From SHAN690 sp040221375 (GTDB lineage Bacteria; Bacteroidota; Bacteroidia; Flavobacteriales_G; Salibacteraceae): a DNA stretch of 64,000 nt. The notes beneath the pieces are model-generated. The model ran no database searches and was not told the DNA's origin. It saw only the letters and a program-made list of their open reading frames with translations. Below, piece by piece: positions 26,047 through 34,861 of this stretch (its first letter is position 1; each line of letters starts with the position of its first letter). The DNA lies in assembly GCA_040221375.1 (NCBI GenBank), contig JAVKEP010000103.1, positions 15,068-79,067 on the forward strand. The letters run 5' to 3'. Made by a program: the position numbers and the translations under genes.

Positions 26047-26304
26047 GGCGCAAAAATAACTGCCCATCTTTAGCGTGTACCCAGAATAGTTGCAGATTGA
26101 TGCAGTCACATCGACGCGTTTATTCTCGATATAAGTTCCTAGCGTTTTCATCCATGGTTCCATAGGAATTCAGTGTGTGAAATTACCGTAGCCAAAGGCC
26201 TGTTCGAGTAGACGCATCACTGGATAATTCCGTATTCTTGAAGCCTGAAAAAAACAGCCGCATTCGGGCGCCAATCGCGCGCCTCAAAGCCGTCAAAACG
26301 ATCG

Positions 26305-27294
26305 ATGAAAAAACGGGTATTTGTTACTGGAGCCAATGGAATGCTAGGTGCTAGCATCGTTAGAACGCTCATTTCTGATGGATATGAAGTGCATGGATTG
26401 ATCTACCCAGGAAGCAATACTTCGGTGATCGAAGGGCTGGATATGCAGATAGATACCGGCGACTTGTGCAAAGACCTCCCTTTAGACAAGTGGCTTGCGG
26501 CATGCGATTACGTGGTGCACGCGGCGGCATCTACTTCCATTTGGCCACGCAGAGATAAGCGGGTCTGGGCGATCAATTATGACGCGACGCTAAAACTCGC
26601 CGAGGCAGCTGAAAAGGCAGGAATAAAGCGATTCATTCACATCGGAACGGCCAATTCTTTTGACGCGGGAACGCAGGAAAACCCTGGTGTCGAAAGAGGG
26701 ACCTACCGCGCCGCCAAGTACGGCATTGACTACATGGACTCAAAACACGCGGTCCAAACCGAATTGCTCAAGAAATTCAAAGAAGACAACTTTCCTGTAG
26801 TGGTAGTGAATCCAACCTTTATGATAGGACCCTATGATTCGGGGCCTTCGTCAGGTAAAATGATACTGAACGCGTTGCAAGGAAATGTACCGGGTTATTC
26901 CGCCGGAGGAAGGAATTTTGTGTATTCCAAGGACGTGGCACGCGCAGTGGTCAACGCGATAGATCTAGGAAGGCTAGGAGAATGCTACTTGGCCGCAGGC
27001 GAAAACCTGACGTACAAGCAATTCTTCACGTTGGTTTTCGAACGATTAGGAGTAAAGCGGAAGCTCCGGAAGGTGCCCCATGTGCTGACGCTGATTGGCG
27101 GCGCATTTCTGTCCATTTGGGCGCGTGTTTCGAATACGACACCAAAATTGAGCTTTACGATGGCGCGGATGAGCACGGCTGGGAACTACTTCTCTCCTGA
27201 AAAGGCCGTATCGGAATTGAAGATGCCTCAAACACCAGTTTCTCAAGCAATCGATGAATGTGCTGCTTGGTTTAAAAGCAACGGATACGTATAA
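26305..27294 (+). CDS. NAD(P)-dependent epimerase/dihydroflavonol reductase-like SDR
   Basis: This 329-residue extended short-chain dehydrogenase opens KRVFVTGANGMLGASIVRTL, the Rossmann loop. VHAAASTSIWPRRDK and IHIGTANSFDAGT supply the substrate side, and a YRAAKYGIDYMDSKHAVQTE stretch holds the tyrosine-lysine pair. NPTFMIGPYDSGPSSGKMI is typical of the dihydroflavonol-4-reductase/3-beta-hydroxysteroid dehydrogenase group. It ends one base before the next SDR gene starts. The 258-base gap upstream (26047-26304) shows no other gene. The substrate may be a lipid or small alcohol (inference from family). Confidence 0.85.
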   Translation: MKKRVFVTGANGMLGASIVRTLISDGYEVHGLIYPGSNTSVIEGLDMQIDTGDLCKDLPLDKWLAACDYVVHAAASTSIWPRRDKRVWAINYDATLKLAEAAEKAGIKRFIHIGTANSFDAGTQENPGVERGTYRAAKYGIDYMDSKHAVQTELLKKFKEDNFPVVVVNPTFMIGPYDSGPSSGKMILNALQGNVPGYSAGGRNFVYSKDVARAVVNAIDLGRLGECYLAAGENLTYKQFFTLVFERLGVKRKLRKVPHVLTLIGGAFLSIWARVSNTTPKLSFTMARMSTAGNYFSPEKAVSELKMPQTPVSQAIDECAAWFKSNGYV

Positions 27295-27295
27295 C

Positions 27296-28135
27296 ATGGG
27301 CGACGCATACGCAAATAAAACAGTACTCATAACGGGTTCCACACAAGGGGTGGGCAAAGCGCTGGCACATGCCTTCTTATCCCAAGGCGCCAAGGTCGTC
27401 ATCAACGGCCGCTCTGCGTCCAAAGCCCAAGCACTCGCCGAGGAATTCAGTTTTGCGGGCGACCGAACTCAGTACGTACCTGCAGACATCACCACAGACA
27501 TTGGGGCGAAGTCATTGATTGATAAAACTGTAGAGCGCTTCGGAGGAATTGATGTATTGATCAACAACGCAGGAATGTCATCGTATGGTGACCTTGAAGA
27601 TTCTGCACCTAAGGTTATCCGTGAGGTCCTCGACTCTAACGCAACGGGATCCATGCTGGTTACCCATTTCGCGCTTCCGCATCTGAGAAAATCGAAAGGA
27701 AGCGTATTGTTTATTTCCAGCCTTGCTGGCCTTCACGGGCTTGGCGGGCATTCGATCTATTCGGCGGGTAAGATGGCGATGATTGGCGTCGCACAAAGCT
27801 TGCGAAAGGAAATGAAGCGCCATGGCGTTTTCGTGGGCTACGCTTGCCTTGGTTTTACTGAAAATGATGAGGTCAAACGCACGTTGGCTCCAGACGGTTC
27901 GCTTGAACCCGTTCCTTCGCGTCCTGGCATTAAGGCCGCACCAAAGGGCTATGCAGTGAAGATGATTCTAAAACAACTGCGACGAAAAAAGTTTCGCTCC
28001 ATTCATACCACACCCGGTAAACTATTATTCTTGGTTACGCGCCTTTCAGAAAGTGTCACCATGTTTGCGATGAAACAAGGATACGATGCCGAGCGGCGGT
28101 TTTTAGAAAAGCTAAACAAAGGCCAAAAAAGCTGA
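27296..28135 (+). CDS. Short-chain dehydrogenase, possibly ketosphinganine reductase-like
   Basis: This 279-residue classical SDR opens KTVLITGSTQGVGKALAHAF with the TGxxxGxG cofactor loop. NNAGMSS is the NNAG motif. SSLAGLHGLGGHSIYSAGKM holds the catalytic Ser, Tyr and Lys (YSAGK). A C-terminal hydrophobic stretch (residues 235-265) is present. That tail and the operon partner fit enzymes of lipid metabolism; 3-ketodihydrosphingosine reductase is one candidate, given a serine palmitoyltransferase-like gene elsewhere in the window (inference only). The ATG at 27296, one base after the previous stop, is the best start. Confidence 0.85.
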   Translation: MGDAYANKTVLITGSTQGVGKALAHAFLSQGAKVVINGRSASKAQALAEEFSFAGDRTQYVPADITTDIGAKSLIDKTVERFGGIDVLINNAGMSSYGDLEDSAPKVIREVLDSNATGSMLVTHFALPHLRKSKGSVLFISSLAGLHGLGGHSIYSAGKMAMIGVAQSLRKEMKRHGVFVGYACLGFTENDEVKRTLAPDGSLEPVPSRPGIKAAPKGYAVKMILKQLRRKKFRSIHTTPGKLLFLVTRLSESVTMFAMKQGYDAERRFLEKLNKGQKS

Positions 28136-28149
28136 AGCGTTCGGGAGAC

Positions 28150-31100
28150 TTACATGTTCCTTCGATACTCTCCTCCAACTTCAAAGAGAGAGTGGGTTAC
28201 CTGGCCAAGTGAGCAGTACTTACACACTTCGAGCAATTCCTCAAACATATTGCGATTGTTGATTGCCGCGAGCTGTAAATCCCTCAATAGCCTCTCTTGC
28301 TTATCTGCATAGGCCTCTTGCAATTGTTTGAGCATCTGTATCTGGTACTCCTTCTCTTCCGTGGTCGCACGGATCACCTCTTTTGGAAGGATCGTCGGAC
28401 TTCCCTTGGAACTCAAAAACGTATTCACCCCAATGATCGGGAACTCACCAGTATGCTTCAAGGTTTCGTAGTACAAGCTCTCTTCTTGAATTTTACTGCG
28501 CTGGTACATGGTTTCCATCGCTCCGAGCACGCCGCCTCTTTCGGTGATGCGATCAAATTCGGTCAAGACCGCTTCTTCCACCAACTCGGTTAATTCTTCA
28601 ATGATGAAGGAGCCTTGCAATGGGTTCTCATTTTTGGCTAGTCCCAATTCCTTATTGATGATCAGTTGAATCGCCATCGCTCGGCGCACGCTTTCCTCCG
28701 TTGGGGTGGTAATCGCTTCGTCGTAGGCATTGGTGTGCAAAGAGTTGCAGTTGTCATAGATGGCATACAGGGCCTGGAGCGTTGTTCGAATGTCGTTGAA
28801 GTCAATTTCTTGCGCGTGCAAACTCCTTCCGCTCGTTTGGATGTGGTACTTCAGCATTTGAGCCCGCGGGTTTGCACCGTATTTGTGCTTCAAGGCTTTC
28901 GCCCATAACCTCCGCGCTACTCTACCAATGACGGCGTACTCTGGATCGATGCCATTGCTGAAGAAAAAGCTAAGATTGGGACCAAAATCGTTGATGTCCA
29001 TCCCTCTGCTCAAGTAGTATTCTACGTAGGTAAATCCATTGGCCAAAGTGAAGGCCAGCTGTGTGATCGGATTTGCACCCGCTTCTGCGATGTGGTATCC
29101 ACTGATCGAAACCGAGTAAAAGTTGCGCACTTGGTGTTCGATGAAACTCTGTTGCACGTCCCCCATGAGGCGGAGAGCGAACTCCGTGCTAAAGATGCAG
29201 GTGTTTTGTGCTTGGTCTTCCTTGAGGATGTCGGCTTGCACCGTACCGCGAACTACGCTCATCGTTTCTGCCTTGATCTTGGCGTAGACCTCGGCATCTA
29301 GGACGTGGTCTCCTGTTACCCCTAGGAGCATCAAGCCCAAGCCGTCGTTGCCTTCTGGCAATTCTCCTTGGTACTTAGGACGTGTGAGTCCTCGGTCTTC
29401 CCAGCGTTCTTTGAGCTTTGCCTCTACCTTGCTCTCAAGGCCATTTGCCTTGATGTATTTTTCACATGATTGGTCGATCGCAGCATTCATGAAAAAGCCG
29501 AGAAGCATTGGTGCAGGCCCATTGATGGTCATGGAGACAGAAGTCTTCGGGTCAGAAAGATCGAATCCTGAATAGAGCTTTTTCGCATCGTCGAGGCAGC
29601 AAATGCTCACGCCTGAGTTGCCGACTTTACCATAAATATCAGGTCGATGGTCGGGATCGTTGCCGTACAGTGTGACCGAATCAAATGCCGTACTCAAGCG
29701 CTTGGCTGGCATTCCGAGACTGACGTAATGGAACCTACGGTTGGTGCGTTCGGGGCCGCCTTCGCCGGCAAACATGCGGGTAGGGTCTTCTCCTTCGCGT
29801 TTGAACGGAAACAGCCCGGCGGTGTATGGAAATTGCCCGGGTACATTCTCCTGGAGGCTCCATCGAAGAATATCGCCCCAGCTCCGGTATTTCGGGGTGG
29901 AGATTTTCGGAATCTGCGAATGGCTCAAGCTCTCTGAATGCGTCTTGATCTTGATCTCCTTGTCTCTGACTGAGAAAGAGTAAAACTCGTCTTTGTATCG
30001 CTGCATTTGCTGCGTGAAGTCTTGGAGCAGGTCCCAATTGTGCGGATCGAGGTCTTTCTTACCCTCCTCTAATTTTTCTTGAATCGATGCCGCAAGTGCT
30101 TGTCCGTTATTGTCGTTACCTATCTCTTCGATGGTTCTAGACATGGCGTATAACATATCCGCGATTTCGCTCTGCTCGTTCACCCATTTATCATACGAGC
30201 GGTTGTTTTCAGCAATCTCACTCAAATACCTAGTGCGAGCCGGCGGAATGATGAAAATTTTCTCGCTCATCTCGTCCGTTATCTCAAAGGTTGATTTGAG
30301 GGAGGCGGCTCCCGCTTTTTCCACCAACAGATCCATGATCGCCTTGTACAGCGTGTTCATTCCAGGATCATTGAATTGGCTCGCGATGGTTCCAAAAACA
30401 GGGATATCTTCTGCTTTTGCATCCCATAATTGGTGGTTGCGTTGGTATTGCTTCTTGACGTCACGTACCGCATCTAAGGCGCCACGCTTGTCAAACTTGT
30501 TGACCGCGACGATGTCTGCGAAATCGAGCATGTCGATTTTTTCGAGTTGGGTTGCGGCGCCAAATTCTGGGGTCATCACATACAGGCTCGCATCGCTGTG
30601 ATCCAATATCTCAGTGTCGCTTTGGCCAATTCCAGAAGTTTCAAGAATGATCAAATCGAATTGGGCAGCCTTTAGGATGCTCAGCGCTTCTTTCACATGC
30701 TTGCTCAGCGCCAGATTGCTCTGCCTAGTCGCGAGCGAACGCATGTACACGCGGTCGTTTCGAATGGCATTCATACGAATTCGGTCTCCGAGCAGGGCTC
30801 CTCCAGTCTTTCTTTTTGAGGGATCCACCGAAACGATGGCCAGGGTTTTGTCCTTGAAATCGATCAAGAATCGTCGGACCAATTCGTCTACAAGCGAGCT
30901 CTTTCCTGCGCCGCCGGTTCCTGTAATGCCTAGGATAGGAGCAGCGCTTTTTGCGGCCAATTGATGGATCTTCGCAAGTTCATCTTTAAAACCATCGGGA
31001 TTGTTCTCAGCAGCGGAGATCAACCGTGCAATGGAACCCCGGTCTTTTGCTGACAGATGTCCAACTTCCCCATTCAGGTTCAACCCCGTCGGGAAATCGC

Positions 31101-31527
31101 ATCGCTCCAGCATGTCATTGATCATTCCTTGCAATCCCATAGAGCGACCATCATCCGGATGATAAATGCGTGAAATTCCATATGCATGCAATTCTTTGAT
31201 CTCTTCGGGAAGTATCGTGCCTCCACCTCCGCCAAATATCTTGATGTGCGCAGCTCCCTTCTCCTTCAAAAGATCGTGCATGTACTTGAAATACTCCATG
31301 TGCCCCCCTTGGTAGCTGGTCATCGCAATGGCCTGAGCATCTTCTTGTATGGCACAATTTACAACCTCCTCAACGCTTCGGTCATGGCCCAGATGAATGA
31401 CTTCCGCACCCGTGCTTTGAATGATCCGCCGCATGATGTTGATGGCTGCATCATGCCCATCAAACAAGGAGGCGGCAGTGACGATTCGGATTTTGTTTTT
31501 TGGTTGATAAGGTGCTGTTTGCTGCAT
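28150..31527 (-). CDS. icmF: Fused isobutyryl-CoA mutase IcmF (B12 domain-GTPase-mutase)
   Basis: This 1125-residue protein has the IcmF layout. The N-terminal B12-binding domain (15-145) has the cobalt-ligand motif FDGHDAAIN with His25 and a GGGGG segment near 100. The MeaB-like G-domain (195-450) has the P-loop GITGTGGAGKSSLV at about 200-213. The large acyl-CoA mutase barrel (560-1125) carries NRRFHYVSLGMPAKRL. IcmF interconverts isobutyryl-CoA and n-butyryl-CoA, and some members act on pivalyl or isovaleryl-CoA, using adenosylcobalamin; the GTPase gates cofactor loading. TAGLFPFKR places Phe where methylmalonyl-CoA mutase has Tyr, supporting ICM over MCM. A TATTTTTG promoter box lies at 31552-31559. 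No cobalamin riboswitch is seen. Confidence 0.95.
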   Translation of the reverse strand: MQQTAPYQPKNKIRIVTAASLFDGHDAAINIMRRIIQSTGAEVIHLGHDRSVEEVVNCAIQEDAQAIAMTSYQGGHMEYFKYMHDLLKEKGAAHIKIFGGGGGTILPEEIKELHAYGISRIYHPDDGRSMGLQGMINDMLERCDFPTGLNLNGEVGHLSAKDRGSIARLISAAENNPDGFKDELAKIHQLAAKSAAPILGITGTGGAGKSSLVDELVRRFLIDFKDKTLAIVSVDPSKRKTGGALLGDRIRMNAIRNDRVYMRSLATRQSNLALSKHVKEALSILKAAQFDLIILETSGIGQSDTEILDHSDASLYVMTPEFGAATQLEKIDMLDFADIVAVNKFDKRGALDAVRDVKKQYQRNHQLWDAKAEDIPVFGTIASQFNDPGMNTLYKAIMDLLVEKAGAASLKSTFEITDEMSEKIFIIPPARTRYLSEIAENNRSYDKWVNEQSEIADMLYAMSRTIEEIGNDNNGQALAASIQEKLEEGKKDLDPHNWDLLQDFTQQMQRYKDEFYSFSVRDKEIKIKTHSESLSHSQIPKISTPKYRSWGDILRWSLQENVPGQFPYTAGLFPFKREGEDPTRMFAGEGGPERTNRRFHYVSLGMPAKRLSTAFDSVTLYGNDPDHRPDIYGKVGNSGVSICCLDDAKKLYSGFDLSDPKTSVSMTINGPAPMLLGFFMNAAIDQSCEKYIKANGLESKVEAKLKERWEDRGLTRPKYQGELPEGNDGLGLMLLGVTGDHVLDAEVYAKIKAETMSVVRGTVQADILKEDQAQNTCIFSTEFALRLMGDVQQSFIEHQVRNFYSVSISGYHIAEAGANPITQLAFTLANGFTYVEYYLSRGMDINDFGPNLSFFFSNGIDPEYAVIGRVARRLWAKALKHKYGANPRAQMLKYHIQTSGRSLHAQEIDFNDIRTTLQALYAIYDNCNSLHTNAYDEAITTPTEESVRRAMAIQLIINKELGLAKNENPLQGSFIIEELTELVEEAVLTEFDRITERGGVLGAMETMYQRSKIQEESLYYETLKHTGEFPIIGVNTFLSSKGSPTILPKEVIRATTEEKEYQIQMLKQLQEAYADKQERLLRDLQLAAINNRNMFEELLEVCKYCSLGQVTHSLFEVGGEYRRNM

Positions 31528-31636
31528 GTGGAGTACTGGTTTAGCGGACTACAAAAATACAAAACCGGGAAGGTTTGTGTGCATCAACCAACAAGGCTTT
31601 CGCCATTGCCAGCATTACAAAGCGATAAGTGAGGAC

Positions 31637-32107
31637 CTAGTAGTCGACCTTCTTTTTTTCGACCGGCTTGGCAGGTGAAAGTTCAGTTGCACCTGCCTTG
31701 GTGGCGTTGTCTGAATCAGGGCCATCCGTTTCTTCTTCACCCTTTCGCTTCATTCGCTTTTGAAAGGGTTCTTTTTGAGAGGCAGAGCCGCCATGATCCG
31801 GTATGGCAGGCTGTTGAAGGATGTATTGATAGTGGTAGTGGAATCGTTTGGTGTGCTCATGGGTGCTCACGCTTGTCGCCTTTACTTCATACCCCGCCGT
31901 GCGGTAGTTCTCTATAATACGGATCAATTTGGTCTTTGCTTCGATGATGTCATTGAATTCTTCCGTTTCGATCGTCTGCCTAGCTTCCATGATATGAATG
32001 GCTGCTGTGTTTTCAGACGTCCGTTCAGAATAGTCGATGAACATGGTTTGACCGTACAAGGTGGTGCACAGCATCAAAAACGAAAAGAGGGTGGTGATAG
32101 CTTTCAT
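31637..32107 (-). CDS. Exported hypothetical protein
   Basis: This 156-residue protein has signal peptide MKAITTLFSFLMLCTTLYGQ. The next 95 residues form an alpha/beta region with HIMEARQTIETEEFNDIIEAK and a HEHTKRFHYHYQYI segment rich in His and Tyr. The last 50 residues are a low-complexity, charged linker (RMKRKGEEETDGPDSDNAT) ending in a lysine-rich tail. I recognise no family. It sits downstream of the GT-C gene and upstream of IcmF, on the same strand as both. Confidence 0.6.
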   Translation of the reverse strand: MKAITTLFSFLMLCTTLYGQTMFIDYSERTSENTAAIHIMEARQTIETEEFNDIIEAKTKLIRIIENYRTAGYEVKATSVSTHEHTKRFHYHYQYILQQPAIPDHGGSASQKEPFQKRMKRKGEEETDGPDSDNATKAGATELSPAKPVEKKKVDY

Positions 32108-32169
32108 CGGATCAGAAATTAATTGTACCAAGATAAGCAGACTTTGCCTTTTGATGACGCCACTCGAAT

Positions 32170-34011
32170 TCAGCGTGTACTCACTTCACCGAAGAGGCCG
32201 TACCTGCCACTGATGCCTTTGCACTGCACCACCTGCATTCGATCCACTCTGATTGCGTTGAGGCCAGGATTCCATACATAGGCTTTTAGCACTCCTCCCG
32301 ATTCGAAGCCAGGGAGATCGCGTACATCCCCTCCGAGCAAGGCTTGTTGCTTGGGTGAAGCTTGACGGAAATCTTTGAAAAATGATGCTCTCCAAGCCTT
32401 CATGCCATTATTTGCCGTCCACTCGTACACGAGCTGTGCATTGCCGACGTATCGGCCTGAAAAGCCGGCGCTCACCAATAAAAAATGGAAGCCTGGTTTA
32501 TTTGAAAGTTCCGCGCTCAACGACCTTCCAAATTCTTCTCCTGACAGGTTTTGGTCGGCATCCATTGCCTTCAAATCAATGCGGGTAGCAGGGTCCTTCC
32601 TCAACAACAAGTGCGCGTTTCCGGTGTGATAAGACCTGCCAGCTGTGTAGGAGGGGAAGTAGCACTGTGCCGTGGTCAAGTACTCTGGCACAGAGGCAGG
32701 AGTAGTCACTATCCATAACGCATCAGCGTTGGTCGTGTCCAAGTAATGGCTCCAAAGGCCTCGCTTCCAAAGGGGTTCGATCAATTCAACCCTAGAATAA
32801 TCTACGATGGCGTTCTCATGCAGAAAACGAACAGCATCGGGACGCAAATCCATGGCTACCCTTATCTTTTTATTGTCTAACTGGAGTGCTTGATCCGCTC
32901 GCAACTCGTCTAAATACCGCAATGGGTCTTGGTATTCCGTACGCAGATTCATGGCGACGTGCTGCCTGCTTCCAAACAGCGTTTGCACTCCTGTTACCAT
33001 GATCAAAATCCCAAAAATCAGAACGGTATCCCGATGATAGGCTTGGACAAAACTCGCCACGAACAAAAAGAGAAATGGCAGGATGAAAAACATGCTTCCA
33101 ACATGCATTATGGCGTTTACTTGATGCGAATACAAGTAGACGATGGTATAGGGAATCACCGTCATCCCCAGCAACAAGCCGCGAAGAATCCAGTCCTTCC
33201 GAATCCACCGAAACCGAGCCAGGGACCCGGCGATGAGAAAGATGAGCAACCCTCCGACCCACCACGAATGGTTGAAGCTTACTGCCAATAATTTCACCCA
33301 AAAATCAGCCTTTGGCGGTTGCAGCCAATCACCAATGCCGCCGAGGACCAGATGATGAAGCGTGACGTTGAGGTGTGGTACCCAAATTAAGAACGCGAAC
33401 AATGACCCTGTAATGAGCCACTTCCATTGCGACCTTTTTGATTTGAACACAATCAACATTCCTGCGACTACGATCACCTGAAGCAAGGCCATATAGTGGG
33501 AATACCCGCACAGGGCCGCGGCAAATGCGAAGATGAGCAGGGCGCGGATCCTGTTGAACTTAAGGTAGTTGGACAATGACCAAGTGGCCACTAATAGGAA
33601 GAACATGCCGAAAGCATATGGCCGCGCCCATTGGCTGTAGATGACCCCGTATTGCATGACTCCCATCAACACGGCGGCCATCCACCCCACGCGATTTGAA
33701 AACAACGACTTGCCCACACCGTACATCAAGCCGACCGATGCAATGCCGCTCAGTATAAAGGGAAGTTTCACAATCCACGGCGCGTACCCAAACCAGGCAG
33801 TCCATACCCAAAGAAACCATTGTACAAAGCCCGGATGTCCATCTACTCGAATACCGTGGGCGACCAGCACGTCGAAAGAGTCTACGTGCGTCCTCAGCAG
33901 CGCGCTGATTTCATCGTGGTGGTAATCCATCTCGGGAAAGCCCCAAAACCGAACGATCGCAGCAACGATGAGTATAAGAACGAGAAAACCATGTGATTTC
34001 AACCACCCCAC
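32170..34011 (-). CDS. GT-C type membrane glycosyltransferase (GT39/ArnT-like)
   Basis: This 613-residue polytopic protein has about 10-12 hydrophobic spans in residues 5-345 and a soluble C-terminal domain of about 260 residues. Right after the first span comes MDYHHDEISALL, the acidic first loop where GT-C enzymes hold the catalytic Asp/Glu. The overall plan is that of the PMT/ArnT (GT39) families, which move sugars from polyprenyl-phosphate donors to periplasmic acceptors. The first codon is GTG, four bases after the methyltransferase stop, so the genes form a unit. Donor and acceptor are unknown. Confidence 0.85.
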   Translation of the reverse strand: MGWLKSHGFLVLILIVAAIVRFWGFPEMDYHHDEISALLRTHVDSFDVLVAHGIRVDGHPGFVQWFLWVWTAWFGYAPWIVKLPFILSGIASVGLMYGVGKSLFSNRVGWMAAVLMGVMQYGVIYSQWARPYAFGMFFLLVATWSLSNYLKFNRIRALLIFAFAAALCGYSHYMALLQVIVVAGMLIVFKSKRSQWKWLITGSLFAFLIWVPHLNVTLHHLVLGGIGDWLQPPKADFWVKLLAVSFNHSWWVGGLLIFLIAGSLARFRWIRKDWILRGLLLGMTVIPYTIVYLYSHQVNAIMHVGSMFFILPFLFLFVASFVQAYHRDTVLIFGILIMVTGVQTLFGSRQHVAMNLRTEYQDPLRYLDELRADQALQLDNKKIRVAMDLRPDAVRFLHENAIVDYSRVELIEPLWKRGLWSHYLDTTNADALWIVTTPASVPEYLTTAQCYFPSYTAGRSYHTGNAHLLLRKDPATRIDLKAMDADQNLSGEEFGRSLSAELSNKPGFHFLLVSAGFSGRYVGNAQLVYEWTANNGMKAWRASFFKDFRQASPKQQALLGGDVRDLPGFESGGVLKAYVWNPGLNAIRVDRMQVVQCKGISGRYGLFGEVSTR

Positions 34012-34015
34012 GACA

Positions 34016-34690
34016 CTATGTTTTGGTTGCCTTCATATAGATGGATTGATAGTCGTCGTTTCTGGGGGGAAACTCAGGGTAACGCCGCAAGAGTGTTGCT
34101 TCGTCTACCCGCTCAAACTGAGAAAACCCCGCCTGTGCAAGGGTCCACTCCAACATGCCTTGGTCAAATAGATTTCGGTGCTCTAGCTCTTGATGAAACA
34201 TGTTATTCATGAAATGCTGATCGGGCATACCATCTAATCCCCATTGTGGGAGGCGCTTCTTGCGGTCTTCCACCATGTCTCGGTTGTTTTGGTCTACGTA
34301 TGACTTGGCCACTTTTGCCATGTCTGGCGTAGACAACCACATTTCACCTCCTGATTTCAGGCATCGGAAACATTCGGTGAGCAATGGAATCAGTTCGTCT
34401 TCGATGGTCAGGTGTTCTATCACATGTTGACTGACAATGTCTTCGAATTGCTCTTGGCGAAAAGGAAGGCTCCCATTCGCGATATCAAGATTCAAATCAC
34501 TAGCCCATAGATCCACGTTCAGCCACCCTTCAAGATGACGATCCCCACATCCCAGATGGAGTTTCGTCAGCTTCGTATCATACTGCTTTGGGGCACCTAT
34601 GCGACATTTCCATCGCTTGAATTCATAGTTCATCGACCGAGCCAACTCATATTGCCGCTTAGACAACCTTGCTTTAAAATACGCCTTCAT
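34016..34690 (-). CDS. SAM-dependent methyltransferase (sugar-cluster type)
   Basis: This 224-residue enzyme has motif I KLHLGCGDRHLEGWLNVDLW, the pattern shared by methyltransferases of polysaccharide clusters. DIVSQHVIEHL and LKSGGEMWLSTPDM follow as further fold motifs. The ATG at 34690 is preferred over the in-frame 34801 because the longer form would read through a good palindrome and promoter belonging to the divergent sulfur operon. The GT-C gene starts four bases after its stop. A role in modifying a surface glycan is likely but inferred from the neighbour and family. Confidence 0.82.
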   Translation of the reverse strand: MKAYFKARLSKRQYELARSMNYEFKRWKCRIGAPKQYDTKLTKLHLGCGDRHLEGWLNVDLWASDLNLDIANGSLPFRQEQFEDIVSQHVIEHLTIEDELIPLLTECFRCLKSGGEMWLSTPDMAKVAKSYVDQNNRDMVEDRKKRLPQWGLDGMPDQHFMNNMFHQELEHRNLFDQGMLEWTLAQAGFSQFERVDEATLLRRYPEFPPRNDDYQSIYMKATKT

Positions 34691-34750
34691 ACCGGGATCA
34701 TGGATTGAGCACAAAGGTAGCCAATCAGGTTTCCTCAAATGCACGTTCCA

Positions 34751-34766
34751 TGTGACTTTTGTCACA
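34751..34766. promoter_or_regulatory. CRP/FNR-like palindromic operator TGTGA-N6-TCACA
   Basis: TGTGACTTTTGTCACA is a perfect palindrome apart from its centre and matches the classical TGTGA-N6-TCACA consensus of CRP-family regulators exactly. It lies between the divergent methyltransferase and sulfur operons, 96 bases before the flavoprotein ATG and about 65 bases upstream of that operon's -7 box, a plausible activator position. The bound regulator in this organism is unknown. Confidence 0.6.
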
Positions 34767-34823
34767 GTTGCAATCTCAACATCTACCCTGAGTTCAGTCA
34801 TGTTTTCCGCTCTTTCGCGCCAA

Positions 34824-34831
34824 TACTTTTG
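34824..34831 (+). promoter_or_regulatory. Promoter -7 element of the sulfur operon
   Basis: TACTTTTG is an exact TAnnTTTG match. A clear TTTG element 19 bases upstream is missing, which fits a promoter needing an activator at the palindrome. The predicted leader is about 27 bases. Confidence 0.55.
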
Positions 34832-34861
34832 ACCTGAAATAAAAAGCCAAAGCAAAGTCTT

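Noticed and set aside
31528..31636. Cobalamin riboswitch in front of icmF
   Set aside because: Only about 110 bases are available and no B12-box or suitable stems are visible.
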